A DNA stretch of 64,000 nucleotides, taken from Brasenia schreberi. Taxonomy: Eukaryota; Streptophyta; Magnoliopsida; Nymphaeales; Cabombaceae. Position 1 is the stretch's first letter. Each line of letters starts with the position of its first letter. The notes beneath the pieces are model-generated. The model saw only the letters and a program-made list of their open reading frames with translations, made no database searches and was not told the DNA's origin. Both the position numbers and the translations under genes were made by a program. The stretch lies in NCBI GenBank assembly GCA_036023115.1, contig JAYKKT010000064.1, positions 2,591,001-2,655,000 of the forward strand. Direction: 5' to 3'. Positions 49,409 through 62,774 of this stretch are shown here, piece by piece.

Positions 49409-50714
49409 TATAATTAAATAAAAAAAAATTAAAGCCCCACACTTAACATTGAAAACTCTCAAAAAAGGAGAAAACCACAAGACTACAAAGACCTAAAATC
49501 TACAATATATCAAAGAAAATAAGTACATGCAAACTGTTCAAAAAATAACTTCGACAATAATGATGAAGAAATATAAAAAATCCGGGCACCACTAAATTTT
49601 TAAATTCTTCACAAGAGAGTAAGAGTATCATGAACCAATTACCCTTCGACAATCTGTCCGTTAAGGGATCGGGGACTCGGTTTGGTTCTGATTTACAATG
49701 AGCCTGGTGGTCTCAATTGAACTGAACCGATCAAATCTGATTCAAAACTAGACTCGGAACTGGGACTCGGTTTGGTTCTGGTTCAACATTCCATAGAACT
49801 GGAACCAGGTTACAATAGAAACTAAGGGTTCCAAACTTAATGTTCTATATATTTCTTAATATTCTTTTTTAGTTTAATATTTTAATATTTATTTTAGGGT
49901 TTAAGACAGTTTAAGTTTGATGCATTCAAGCCAAACACGGACCCACATTTCAGATTAGAATCTTGCAAATCCAAATCTTTCAATCGAGTTATTATTTACT
50001 TCAATAAATGAGGTCATTTGATCAAAAGCTTTTCTTTTTTAAAAAGATAAAAACTTCATTCATAAAAAAAGAAATACAAGAAAGTTTGAAGAGTACAACA
50101 TAATCAAACAATAATATAACACATAACATCATATCTTCGAAAGTGAAAATATAAAATATTCTAATATAATATATAATAACAATAAAAAAAACAGCTATAA
50201 ATGAAACCGAACCGGATCAAATCCTAAATTGGTTTTTAGTTTCAGAAAAACAGAAACCGGCCATCTGTAGCCATCCACATTAACCAAAGTTCACAATCAA
50301 CAATCGGCAACAAAAATGAACCCTCGAACAAGAATATATCAAATATACAGTCGTGAAATGAACATTGGATCAAATCAAGGTCTAAACAGAATAAAATAAA
50401 TCAGGAACAGTTTCAAAACAAAACAAAAACAAAAAGGAAATTCTTTAAAAATAGGAAGATGAAAAAGGGAAGAAAATTAAGATGGAAGAATTACGGCTTG
50501 CGCGGAAGGCGCCACGTCAGATGTTGTAGTCAACAATGATTCTCCTCTTGGGTCCTCCAAAAATATCTAATTCCTGGATTTTCCGTTTCCTTTTCGATGG
50601 AAGGCGATTTTTGTTTTACTTCTTCACTCTGCTCTTCAAATTCTCTCTCGATGCTGCCTTCCTTTTCTCTTCCAACCAATCAATCGGAGGCAATCTAAGA
50701 AGCTACAGGACGCC
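49409..50714. other. Intergenic region and 5' flank of the IDM1-like gene
   Basis: The 49680-50270 part is another CCGG/GGTTC-rich repeat (CTCGGTTTGGTTCTG occurs twice). Close to the gene, GCGCCACGTCAG at about 50508 contains an ACGT core and GTAGTCAAC at about 50526 a W-box-like core; both are only motif matches. A pyrimidine-rich leader precedes the ATG at 50715. Confidence 0.45.
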
Positions 50715-53700
50715 ATGAACAATCGAAGGAAGCGTCTGCTTGTCGGAGAGAGCGTAGAGGTATCTCCTCATTGTCTTGTCCTCTTTCCGTTTTCGCTTCT
50801 CTTAAAGACGTTCTTGGATTTCTTTTCTGTTCTTTTCGACAATAGATGGTGGTCGGTGATTTTGGGCTTTTGTTTATTGTTTGTGTTTCTTGTCATTAGG
50901 TAAGGCAATTGGACGAAGGGCTCAGGGGATCTTGGCACATTGGGTGCGTAACCGGCGTCTCCCTTCGAGGCCGGGACGTTAGGTACGAGCACTTACTCGA
51001 TGACGATGGAATCACGACATGCGTTGAGCACGTCGGGGTTTCGTATGAGATTGATGGGTTCAAAACTTGGAACGGTCCTCCGGCGGGTTACCGTGGTAGA
51101 ATCCGGCCATTACCGCCGGTTTCCGGCAGCCCAGTGAAGGATTTGTGTTATGGATTCTGCGTCGATGCTTCGTATGAGGATGGTTGGTGGGAAGGCGTTA
51201 TATTCGATCACGAGATGGGCTCGGAGGAGAGGATCGTGTTCTTTCCCGACGAGGGCGACGAACTCAGATTCAATGTGAATAAATTGAGGGTCACGCGCGA
51301 TTGGGACGAAGCAAAGGGGGAGTGGGGAGTTCGGGGAACGTGGGCGTTCTTGAGGTTGATCGACGAACTCACCAACGATTCAGGCACTGTATCGCATGAT
51401 TGGATCAAACAACTGTGGTATAGATTAAGGCAACAAGACGCTTTTCTTCGTCAAATTTCGGAGTGGACTCTTGGGGAGCCATGTTTGTGGCGCAAATTGA
51501 TCAAACATGTTTCTAATTCTTACCGGCGAACGGATTCAACATACGGGAACGATGCTGTTGAGATGGTTCTTAAGGATGACAAGTCCGTTCACAAGAGAAG
51601 AACAATCGGCGATCCAAGAGAGCAATGCGGAAAGGTTCAGAGACGTCATCACAAAGATCGCTGCTATGCACGTAACAAAAATGCGATTACTAGGCATGCT
51701 GACAGTCAAGAAGGGTGCCAAGCGTTGGACGGGTTCGAGTCACAGATTGTGGGCAATGCTTCAACTGAATTGGCCGTAACTGTGGAAGGGTTAACGCTGG
51801 ACTCTGCAAGCTCCGTGGTTGAAAAGTCAGATGCACCAGTATCTTTTTTATCGCTTGTTTCTGTGGAGAATGATGTTTATAAGGATTGCCACAATGCTGG
51901 TTCATCTAGTTTATTAAATGGGGTCTCCTTGGCGGAGAAGAGTTCGCAGGGGCTTGCTGATTTAGAGAAACGAAAAGCTAGTGGGAAGAATTTGGCTGGC
52001 GATCTTAGAAACAGTCTCCAGGCACTCGTAGATTATGCAACCGTTTGGAAAGAGACTCCCCATTGGAGAAGGACCATGCATGTCAGAGATAAAGCGAGAC
52101 AACAACTTAAAGCGATAGGATGGAAGATTGAGCCTAAGGTCTCCGAGAACAATATCATAACGTATCTGTATGTTTCACCAGAGGGAAAATATCACACGTC
52201 TCTCATTAATGTCTGCGAAGACCTGATTTCAGGCGTTGTGAATGATTCAAGTGGTATAGCAGATCAGGAAGTAGCTTGTGTGCAGGAGATGGTGGCTGTT
52301 CGAAAGTCCGGGATCAGTAATGAACAACTGCAGCAAGATATTGTTGGTCTTAACACTACCCTCATAGCTTGTGAGTCAGATAAAGAGCCAGATATTGAAC
52401 CTTCTACTGTTCGACCTTCTGGAGAAGCTGTTGGGGATGACGTGGTATCAGGTAAAGAGTGTAGTCGCCAAGCAATAATGGAGTATGTCCGGCTGATGGA
52501 TGAGAATAAGAAATCAAAGGGTGTTGCACCGAAGGAGCTTGTTGATAGGGTCCGGATGAAAGCAAAAGAGCATCTTTTGGCAATGGGATGGACGTTTAAG
52601 CGTGAGCCCAAATCTAAAGAACGTGAAGAACTGCGTTATTTTACTCCACAAGGGAAGCGCTTCGTCTCATTTTATGTGGCGTGCTGTGCTTATGATGAAT
52701 GGGAAGAAAAGTACGGGAACAATCACAGCAAGTGTAAGGAAGATAAGATTGCAAGCCAGGGCGGTCAGTCTGAGGAAGACAAGATTCCAATCCAGAAGGA
52801 TCAGAAAGGCAGCTCACAGTCACCTGACATTTCTAGTAGAACTCTACTTGAAAGTGTTGGTGACAGACTGGTTCAAAGTACTTGCGTCGAACTTGTGACT
52901 GGTGAGCTGGATGCACTTATGTCTGTTCCTCCTCCTCATATGATAGCTCCCTTTCTTGAAGATGATGCTTTTCGCGACTCAGTGGATATTTCTGAGAGAA
53001 GAATTCCTGAAAATCGGAAGGATGAAGGACAGGGCGCACAAGTTTACAGTGTTTCCGGTGAAACAGTTTCTGCTGATTTTGTGGATGCTGCAGATCAGTT
53101 TCTCAAATGCAACAGTGAGCAAAAAAGTCCCACCATCAGTGAGTGCCATCAGCATGGAACAAAAATGAGTTTGGATGCCCGATCTACAGTGCTATTGACC
53201 AGTTCTATAGATAAAAAACGAGCTCTTTGCCCACCATTGTCCTTGCTAAATGAAAAAGTAAAGGAAATATCCGTTATAACTGGTTCTCATGATGGAGGAC
53301 TAGTAAATTCTCCAAAAGGTCAATGTGCAGAACGTCATAAAGTTCCAAAGGCACGGATATATCAATCTCCCAAAATTAAAGTTGGTAAGGGAGTTTGCTT
53401 TCTGTCCGAGCCCATGGCAGCGGAGGAAATGACAGAACATGGATCAGTTATAAGGGGCCAACGTCGTGGAAGACCACCTCAATGTCGAAAGCGTAAACGA
53501 GGAAGGCCTGTTAAAACTTATTTGACACGCTCATATGATGAAAATAAAAGTTTAGTCGTTCCTTCAAAGAGCCGCAACATGAAGACTACTTTGTCTTGGC
53601 TTATAGATAATGAAGTGGTACTACCGAAGCAGAAAGTATACTACATTGCTAAGAAACGCAACAGCGTCATGGCTGAAGGGAGAATTACTGGCAAGGGAAT

Positions 53701-55926
53701 CTTGTGCTGCTGTTGCTCAAAGATATACAGCTTGACCAACTTTGAAGCTCATGCAGGCAGCAACAACCATCGACCAGCTGCCCATATCTTCCTGAAAGAT
53801 GGAAGGTCTTTGCTAGAGTGTCAAATGGAACTTTTATCTGCTAAGCAGCGCAGTAGTTCCATATCACGGCCATTTAGGAGAATGAAAGTGAAGGGTAATC
53901 AATACCAAAGCGACAGTATCTGCAGTGTCTGTCACTATGGAGGATCACTTATATTATGTGACCAGTGCCCTTCGTCGTTCCATCTAACCTGTGTAAACCT
54001 CAAGGTACTTCTTGTATCCTTTGCAGCTAATTGTTAGTCTCTTGTTGCTGGAGTTTCTATTTGCTGCTGGTTCTAATTTGAGGTGTAGTATGATCATTCC
54101 AATCACAATAGAAGCTTTTTGTCGTTCTCTTTTCTGCTTTACTTTTTGTGGTGCATTTTCGTCCAGTATGTTTCAGTAGACACAAATTATCCCAACTGCA
54201 TAAAAACTCCATATACTTTTCCTAGACCCGCCGACCTTGTGAGGTCATTAGGTGGGTTCAATGTTGGAAAAAGCGCATCGGAGCCTGTATCGCACTGGGC
54301 TCCGATACGTGATAAACACACCATACCGTTCGACACGGTGCAATTTTTATATTTGATGATTTAAAAAACTATTAATAAATCCAGTTTAGGAAAAATTAAA
54401 ATTAACATATATAAGATATATAATTTTAACACAATCAACATTAAACAAAATTGAATCCAAAAGCTTGATTCAAATCATCAATAATAACAACAACAAAGCC
54501 TTTTCCTATACTAGATGGGGTTGGGTACATGGATTCTTTATTTCCACATAAGTCTATCATAATTTGTAGAATCCATGGTAAATAAGTTTGACAAAGTTTT
54601 ACACTTGCTGTTGGAAGCCTAATGCAACCCTCCTCCTTTATCCGAGCTTGGGACCAGTCATATAAGAGTGATCCCTTACATAGGCGATGAAAATTAGAAA
54701 TAACTAGTAAGAGAGAATCAATTTAAAAGCAACTTCCATCATCATTAATTAGATACAAAGTATAAAGTTACAAGTACGAACTAGATGAAATTAAACTATT
54801 GAATGAAAGTCTCAAACCAGAAATTCTAATAGAACAATCATCCACCCAAATATAAAAATTACAATAATTAGTCACTGATTTGTTACACAAAACGTGGATC
54901 ATAATCAATAAAAGCATTATAATCATTATAGTCAGTCACTAGCATCATCATCGTTGTCACCACCATTACCATCATCTCCTTCTTTTTCTGCAATTTGATC
55001 CTCTAATCCAATAACTTTCACATCATCATCCTCAATTTTTGCTTCTGCTCCCATCGCCCTCCAGTTTTGATCCTCTAAATTGATAGATGGTTCCTCCTCT
55101 TCGACCCAGTCATCAAGAATATTAATATTTTCGTAGCTCAATGGGTCATATGACACCTTCCTTGCCCTTCTTGCATCTCTTTGCATTTGTCTAAAAAGAA
55201 AACAAAAGAAACAATATAACTTTAAGATAACATTATATTTTCTTATTAATCATTATTTATAAGAACTTAAGAAGAAGAACTAAGGAGCAATAGACATATT
55301 TTTAAATACTTAAATCAAGTTACCTTTGTATTAACTTCATATTGTATGCTATATAGACCAAATCACGAAGACTGGTATGCTATGGTCTCTTTCTCTTCTT
55401 AGTGTGAATGCGTTAAAAAAAATATAATTTCTTTTACATCCACTAGAACTACATGTTTGACTTAATATATCTTGAGCAAAACTCGACAAGTTTTGTGCAT
55501 CTATACCAAAGCGAGCCCATCATTCATCTAAAATAAAATATAATAATAATAAACACTTAAAGTCAATCAATTTAGAATCAAATGAAATAATTGATAACTT
55601 ATCAAATATCAATAAAAACATGAATCTTGCACAAGATTCATGAATCTCTCTAACACTATGTATATAGTTGCTTAACTCTAAATGGATATTGCACCAAACA
55701 CATGAATCTTGCACAAGATCAATTGCATTTAATATTTCTTTTTAAACTTCATCGTCTTCTACAAAATTAGAAGAAAATATAATAGAAGGGTTAAGATAAG
55801 CAGCCACATGCAAATCATGATGCATTTGTCGGTTCCATTGTGCATCAGTACACTTACAAACCTTGTTCGATAGTGATCATTTGTGATTAAGGTTTGCTTC
55901 TATTTCCAATTTGGCCTTATCCATTG

Positions 55927-56024
<98 letters not shown>

Positions 56025-59000
56025 GATACCATGCCTATCTTTATTGTCTACCATTCTCATTAAAGTACAATCATCCTTAAAACATACTGTAATTTTCCCA
56101 AAAGTTAGTATTGAAAAAATCTACTACAACAATCCCTTATCTTTTTCTCAACCAACTAATAGAGCCCCATTCATTATATGAAAATATCTTTTTCAATGCA
56201 TTTTTATATACGACAAGACTTTGAACAATAATAACCTTAGTAGCAAATCTTGTCAATGAAGGCTTTGTTGAAGAATATGTTTATCTAGTATATTTGTGTT
56301 AGTTTTATGTTTCTAAGTATTATTGTACTCGCCCAAAACTATAGGGGTATTTTGGTAATTTTCTGTATTAGGGGTATTTTGGTCATTTTACGTTTTACAG
56401 TTCTTTATATAAGGGCTGATAAGTTGTATTAGGGTTTAAGAATCTGTGAATAAGAAAGAGAGAGAAAGAGGGGGAGCGACCTCCACTCGAGGTCCGCCCC
56501 CTCCTCCGATCTCAACATTTCCTCTTCGTTTATGTTTGTGATTTTAATCTCCGCTGCGCATCCGCGTTTCAACATGATATCAGAGCCAATTTCAATCGTT
56601 TGGAACAATAAGAGCTATGGGATAATGATATGAGCACTAAGTAGAAAATCTTACGGTTTATATTTGAGGTATGCTTGTGGCTTCACCATCATAGTTTGTA
56701 TGTGCGCTGCTGCCATCTGAACAAAACTTGTTAATTTTTTGGGAGTGTAGCTGAAACTGTTTCAATTGAATCAACATTCGTAGAATATGTTTCATTCTGT
56801 TGGTTATGCTCCTGGAGTTTCAGTTCATGAAATGTCGGTCTTTTTCTGACGAGACATGAAGCTTTGGTTAACACAAATTGAGATAAAAAACGAGTTCAGT
56901 TAGCATCCTGAGTTTTGAAGGCTTCTGTAGCTCATAATCCACTATTCTGATTCTTTTTTGGTGAAGCAAATAACTTGTGATTAGACTTGAACCTGTTGTT
57001 GAAGTTGGTGCATTATGTTAAGAGATTCATATGGTGGTAGGAGTTTTGTATCATCAATTGGATCAATTAAAATAGTGTAAAGGAGTCTCGTTAGATCTTG
57101 GTCGATATAGAAACAGTATGCAAGTGACTTCTATGAGAGTAAACTTTGATGGGAACTCTGAAAAAGCTAGTGCATTTATCTGAGGATTTAAATGCTGGTC
57201 TCCTGAGAATAGTTCCTGGCCCTTCACTTTTAGAATGATACAAGCAGAGAAATTTCGGGAGCTGCATGCATTGTGAAGACGATAGTGGTTGCCTTTATTG
57301 GATTTGGCAGTACAGGTGGATTAGGCAACACACTTACTGCATATGGCAGCTAGAATTAATTGCTGTAATATTAAGTTAGAAAAGGAATATAAGAGGCAAT
57401 TGCAGGATTGCATGGGGAATATGAGAAGCAATTAAACACTGAGAATTATTGCTGGACATTAATGACAACCTGGGTGACTTTAATTGCACTATTCTCGAGA
57501 AAGATATTATGGACAATAATGACAGCCTGGATTGCACTATTCTGGAGGCAGATAATATGGACATTAACGAGCAGATAATATGGTCATTAATGACAGCTTG
57601 GGGACTTTAATTAAGAGTTATGGCATATGTTCTGTCCACTATTGTACTGGAACTACAAAGCACTTATGGCAGAAATTTTTTACTGTTGGCTAGATTCTGG
57701 AATTTGAGATTTTATGGCAGCTGAAATTAAGTGCAAATGGATGTAAGGGCTGCAACGATTAATAAGGGTGGATTTTTGACAGTCTGGATATTGAAATGAA
57801 TGATGGCTGCAACATTGGACGTGTTTGGTTTTATGGCTACATGTGGGCAGTAATGGTGATGATAAGGATGAAGATATTTGTAATAATGAAGATGATCATG
57901 ATTATGGAGGTGACGTTGAACATGTACAACATGCAGATGGATGTAAGGGTGTGTCTTTAAAATTAGTTGAAGGAGACCTGCATTCAAGGAATTGGTGGCA
58001 GAAGTTGGAACTTGTGCGTGAAATATTGCTAGAAAACATTGGAACAAATGATTGCTTGGAGGCTCTGATCTACTCTGCCATATACCTGAAGGTCAAGTTC
58101 CTTGCTTTAAAGATGGGGGCCATCGCTGGCCAAATAGGCATGCTGAAATATCAAGACTTATTTTCGTCAGCTGGAGAAATTTACTTATGAAAAAGATACA
58201 CCACCACAGAAATTTAATCACAATATCTGCAAATGAACTTCACAAAGTAAACCTCCAAGTTATGCTAAAACACCAAGTGCGGTTTGGTGAATCTGTTGCT
58301 GTCATTGGTTCCAATGAGGAGCTTGGATCTTGGAAAAAGAAGGTCAACATGTCATAGACAGAGGATGGACAGGTAGCAGATCTGGTACTAAGAGGTAGTT
58401 GAACTGTTGAAGAGAACCACGTTTATGAAGTCTCAGTTAGAGTATTTGATTGAGGAGAGAGCAAGATTGATTGAAGAGAACAATCAGAAAATATGAGGTT
58501 TTAGATTCACAACTAAAAGTTGAGCATATGAATAATGCACATCAAGTGTTTGATGAAATGCCAAAAGAGAAATATTCAACTGCACATCAAGTGTTCGATG
58601 AAATGCATATCAAGTGTTCGCTGAAATGCTCAAGAAGATATATTTACCTATACATCAAGTTTTTGAAAAAATGTCTAAGAGAGATGAAAATTCAGGAAAT
58701 GCCGTTATGAGGACTTCAAAAATGTTTTATTCACAGCCAGTGAGGTTGCAGGAATTTGCTGCTATGAAAGTTGCTTGAAAAAAAAATGAAGGTTGATAAA
58801 AGTTTGTTGCAGCCATAGATGCTGCTTGAGATGACAGTCAGGATGGTTGCTTTATTGATGTGACAGCCAGGATGGCTGCTTTGATGTTGTGACAGCCAGG
58901 ATGGCTGCTTTATTGATGTGATAGCCAGGATGGCTGCTTTATTGATGTGACAGTCAGGATGGCTGCTTTGATGTTGTGACAGTCAGGATGGTTGCTTTAT

Positions 59001-62000
59001 TGATGTGATAGCCAGGATGGCTATTTTGATGTTGTGACAGCCAGGATGGCTGCTGTGTTGATGTGACAGCCAGGATGGCTGCTTTGTTGATGTGACAGCC
59101 AGGATGGCTGCTTTGTTATTGTTACAGTCAAGAAGGCTGAGTTGATGTTGCAGTCAGAGATGCTGCTTGAGATGATTAGCCTGGAAGGCTAAGTTTATAT
59201 TGCAGCCAGAGATGCTGCTTGATATGATCAGCTAAGAAGGTTGAGTTGAAGATATTATAGCCAAAGAAGCTGTTGAAGATTAAACCAATGATAAGACAGA
59301 TGAAGAACGTTGCAAGTAAATATGAAGATTTTTTGGCAAGTTTGGAGTTTGAAGTATCTCACTCCCAACTTGAGGGGGGTGGTTGAAGAATATGTTTATC
59401 TAGTGTCTTTGTGTTAGTTTTATGTTTCTAAGTATTATTGTACTCGCCCAAAACTGTAGGGGGATTTTGGTAATTTTCTGTACTAGGGGTATTTTGGTCA
59501 TTTTACGTTTTACAACTCCTTATATAAGGGCTGATAAGTTGTATTAGGGTTTAAGAATCTGTGAATAAGAAAGAGAGAGAAAGAGGAGGGGCGGCCTCCA
59601 TTGGAGGTCCGCCCCCTCCTCCGATCTTAACATTTCCTCTTCGTTTATGTTTGTAATTTTAATCTCCGCTGCGCATCCGCGTTTCTAACAGGCTTAATTA
59701 ACTCCCTTCCACCAGACGAGTGATTATAAATAAACTTGTAATATTTCTTCATATATTAATTGTCCTCTTAATTTCATTCATTGCACTTAAATCCTCAAGC
59801 ATTAAGTCTATATAGTGGGTAATACATGGGGGTCCACAGTAAAGATGGATGGTTCAACTCAAGCATCTTACTATATGCTCTTAAATTTGCAGTATTGTCA
59901 ATAATGATATGTACAATATTTGTAACTCATTTCCTCATCAACTTCTTTAAAAATAGGGAACAATATTTGTAACTCATTTCCTCATCAACTTCTTTAAAAA
60001 TAGGGAATAAATTATCTGCAGTTTTATCAATATAGGACAAGTCACATGATTTCAAAAACAATATCGCTTTAGGACAATAGACCAAAAAGTTTACCAATGA
60101 TCTACACGGACTGTCGGTCCAACCATCCACCATAATGGAACAACTTTCTATAACTCCCTAAATTCATAACTCTATTCATGCCCAATATCAACTCAATTTT
60201 GCAATAATTTATCTCTCAAAGCATGATATGTAGGGACTATACTTTCAAAGAAAAATGAATTTGAACATTAAAAAAGGTAATTTTTGTAAAAAAAAATCAT
60301 TACACTTTATATCTACTTTCTTAATTACCTTCTTCGAAGTTGTAGTTGATCTTATGTGTGGTTGAGTTTAAGAAGTTGTACTTGGGAGAAAAAAATGAAT
60401 GCATTCCACCGCCTCTACCTCCTCTACTACTCCTCGTAGTCATCAGGCGAGTAGGAACTCTTGCAGTGGGATTAGAACCAACTCCACTCCTACTGCCCTA
60501 GAACCTACACTCTTTCCCTTAGTTCGCCTTCCTACCTCCTTAGCCAACTCTTCTTTTTCTTAACTCTACCATAAAATTTTATACCATACATCTCTGTATC
60601 AGCATATTCAAATTATTGAGAGTCTTGTGACATATCCCAATTGCCTATTTTTGTTTTTTCTCTCAACCATAATAATTTTCTCTCCTTTGGAGCCTCTAAT
60701 ACTTTCTCAATTTCATACTTTACTGTTTTGGGCACCCGAAGACAAGCACTAGCATCCTTCTTGGTTCCTGCAAGAGGGTGCTTCGTACGAGAAAACCTCC
60801 ATATTTAACTTCATTGCAAAAAATAAACTTTTTCACTAGTCTATTACCTTCGTACACTGGAATGCAATACTTGCATGTTAGATCGGCTCAATCGGAAGCC
60901 ATTAAGTAGAGAGGACAAGCAATAAGAAGAAAAAAGTTTTTGAAAGGTCAAAAATCACGAAATCTATAAAAACTCCAAAATTTTCAAGTGAAAAATCGGG
61001 TGGAATGGGAAGAAAGAGATTATGTCACGAATTTGATAAAACCCCAGAATTAGGAAATGAGATCGAGTGAAAAAACTCGATAATCTTGAGATTTCTCCAC
61101 AAAATCAATAAAAGCAATTATGAGAAAGGGTTTGAGAACAAAGAACTGGAGTGAAATAGGGTTTGGGATAAAAAAATGAATTTTGGAAACTCGGATCCCG
61201 GGTTTTTATACCCATAAAAATCGTGTGTGATACCCATGCCTGTATTATATTGTATTCTTATATGATACATGATAAAATTGTATCATATTGTACGATACAA
61301 TACGTTTTAATATTGGGTGGGTTCTCTCATCTCCACTCTTAAATATGCCCTCAATCTTTTGGTGTTACTTGGGTTTGTTTTACCCTTCCAAATGTGTGCT
61401 AGGATTCTCTGCGGAATGTAAACAGGACACTATTTATTGCTTTGTCTTTATGCCCTAACATAAATTTGCTGCTAATCTCCTGCTCTCACTGTTCTTAGTA
61501 TGTTTGACATTGACTGCTGCAGCAATCTGCTGCTGGCATTTCATATTTTATTTGTGCAAGAAAATGCATTTTATCTGTTATTCATTCTTATACTGTTTGT
61601 AGTTTTGGCTAGGTTGTTCTCAGATTGGTCCCATTTATTGGTTAAACTGTTGTCTGATGTTTGTGCCAGGTACTTCCGAAAGGGAAATGGTTCTGTCCTT
61701 GTTGTCGATGTGCCATATGTGGTCAGAGTGATTTCAGTGATGGCAATGGTGAATTCTCTGAGATGGCAGTTATGTATTGTGATCAATGCCAGCGTGAATG
61801 TATGCAACCTTGTGCTTTAAATTTTGATCATTTTCACGTATACCTTTGGTGCAACTTGTAATGAAAGGATACTCTTGATGTCATTTTCTCCAATTTTCAT
61901 GTCTTCATTGGTGTATTTTTGGATGCATTAATGTTGTAATACCTGTTGTGTTAGATCACGTGGGATGCTGGAGTAAGAGAGAGAAGCAAAAGCTTGAAAG

Positions 62001-62700
62001 CTTTCCGTTGGGACACTGGTTTTGCAGTAGAAGGTGCTCTAAGGTATCCTTAAATTCATCTAGAATTTATGGCGGATACAATTCTTAAATACCTTGAAGA
62101 AGGTTAATGTTCACAGAGTTTACGGTCACTTACTCTTGTGCTTGTGTGAACAAGTTTTCCTTTGTCACATGAAAGTTTGGCGAAGAATGCAATTCTATTT
62201 TTAGTTGGTTACCTTGAATGCATAAAGCTTGCTTTATCCCGAGATTATGCTCTCATTTATGTTACCGTTATTTACGTTTCCAAGTTCACTAGTTCAAGCA
62301 AATTTACCATGTTGGTTTGAAGAAGGGTATCATCCATGTCAAATGAAGGGGAACCTTTTCATATTTGCTAAATCTGTTTATTTACTTGTGAAATCTCTTT
62401 TCTCTATTTGAGCTTTTGGGGGAAGATTCCTGGCGTAAAGTTATGCATGAAGTGTTAGTGTCTGCATATGCGATGGTCTTCTGTAAGTACAATGAGAACA
62501 TTCCTGGATGCATCACCACAAGTGACGTGGACATTCACTTGTACCTCTAAGGAAAATGCTCAGCTATGATGGCAGTTACATTCAGCACCATTTATGTTGC
62601 AGATCTTTTAAGTGTTTATGGCATAAGTGGACCTAGCAGTCCGCAGATAACAAAACAAACAAACAAACAACACCTAGCAGTACACGGATATAAATAAATA

Positions 62701-62774
<74 letters not shown>

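Larger units (their letters stand above)
56266..59690 (+). mobile_element. Non-autonomous LTR retrotransposon with captured gene fragments
   Basis: The 5' LTR is 56266-56574 (TGTTGAAGAATATG to TTTCAACA) and the 3' LTR is 59380-59690 (to TTTCTAACA). A perfect 5-bp TSD GGCTT lies at 56261-56265 and 59691-59695. A primer-binding site TGATATCAGAGCC starts at 56575, close to the initiator-Met type TGGTATCAGAGC, and a polypurine tract TTGAGGGGGG precedes the 3' LTR. The LTRs differ at only scattered sites, so insertion is fairly recent compared with the hAT host. The 2.8-kb interior has no gag, protease, integrase or RT that I can find. It holds PWD-like fragments, a PPR-like scrap and a 29-bp tandem array. 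It must rely on enzymes from another element. Confidence 0.95.
54259..61315 (-). mobile_element. hAT transposon in IDM1-like intron 2, carrying a nested LTR element
   Basis: Starts CAATGTTGGAAAAAGCG and ends CGTTTTAATATTG, flanked by a perfect 8-bp GGTGGGTT at 54251-54258 and 61316-61323. Without the LTR element it is about 3.6 kb. The minus strand keeps transposase pieces: a BED-like zinc finger region near 60900-60720, a DUF659-type segment [20 protein letters not shown] at 60133-59927, and a C-terminal segment at 55186-54932 ([19 protein letters not shown]). The frames are broken, so it is not autonomous. Other contents are a tail-sharing short element at 54489-54697 and a (TA)n array at 55930-56020. 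Confidence 0.92.

Noticed and set aside
58833..59122. CRISPR-like array
   Set aside because: The units are contiguous with no unique spacers, and it lies in a plant LTR element; it is a minisatellite.
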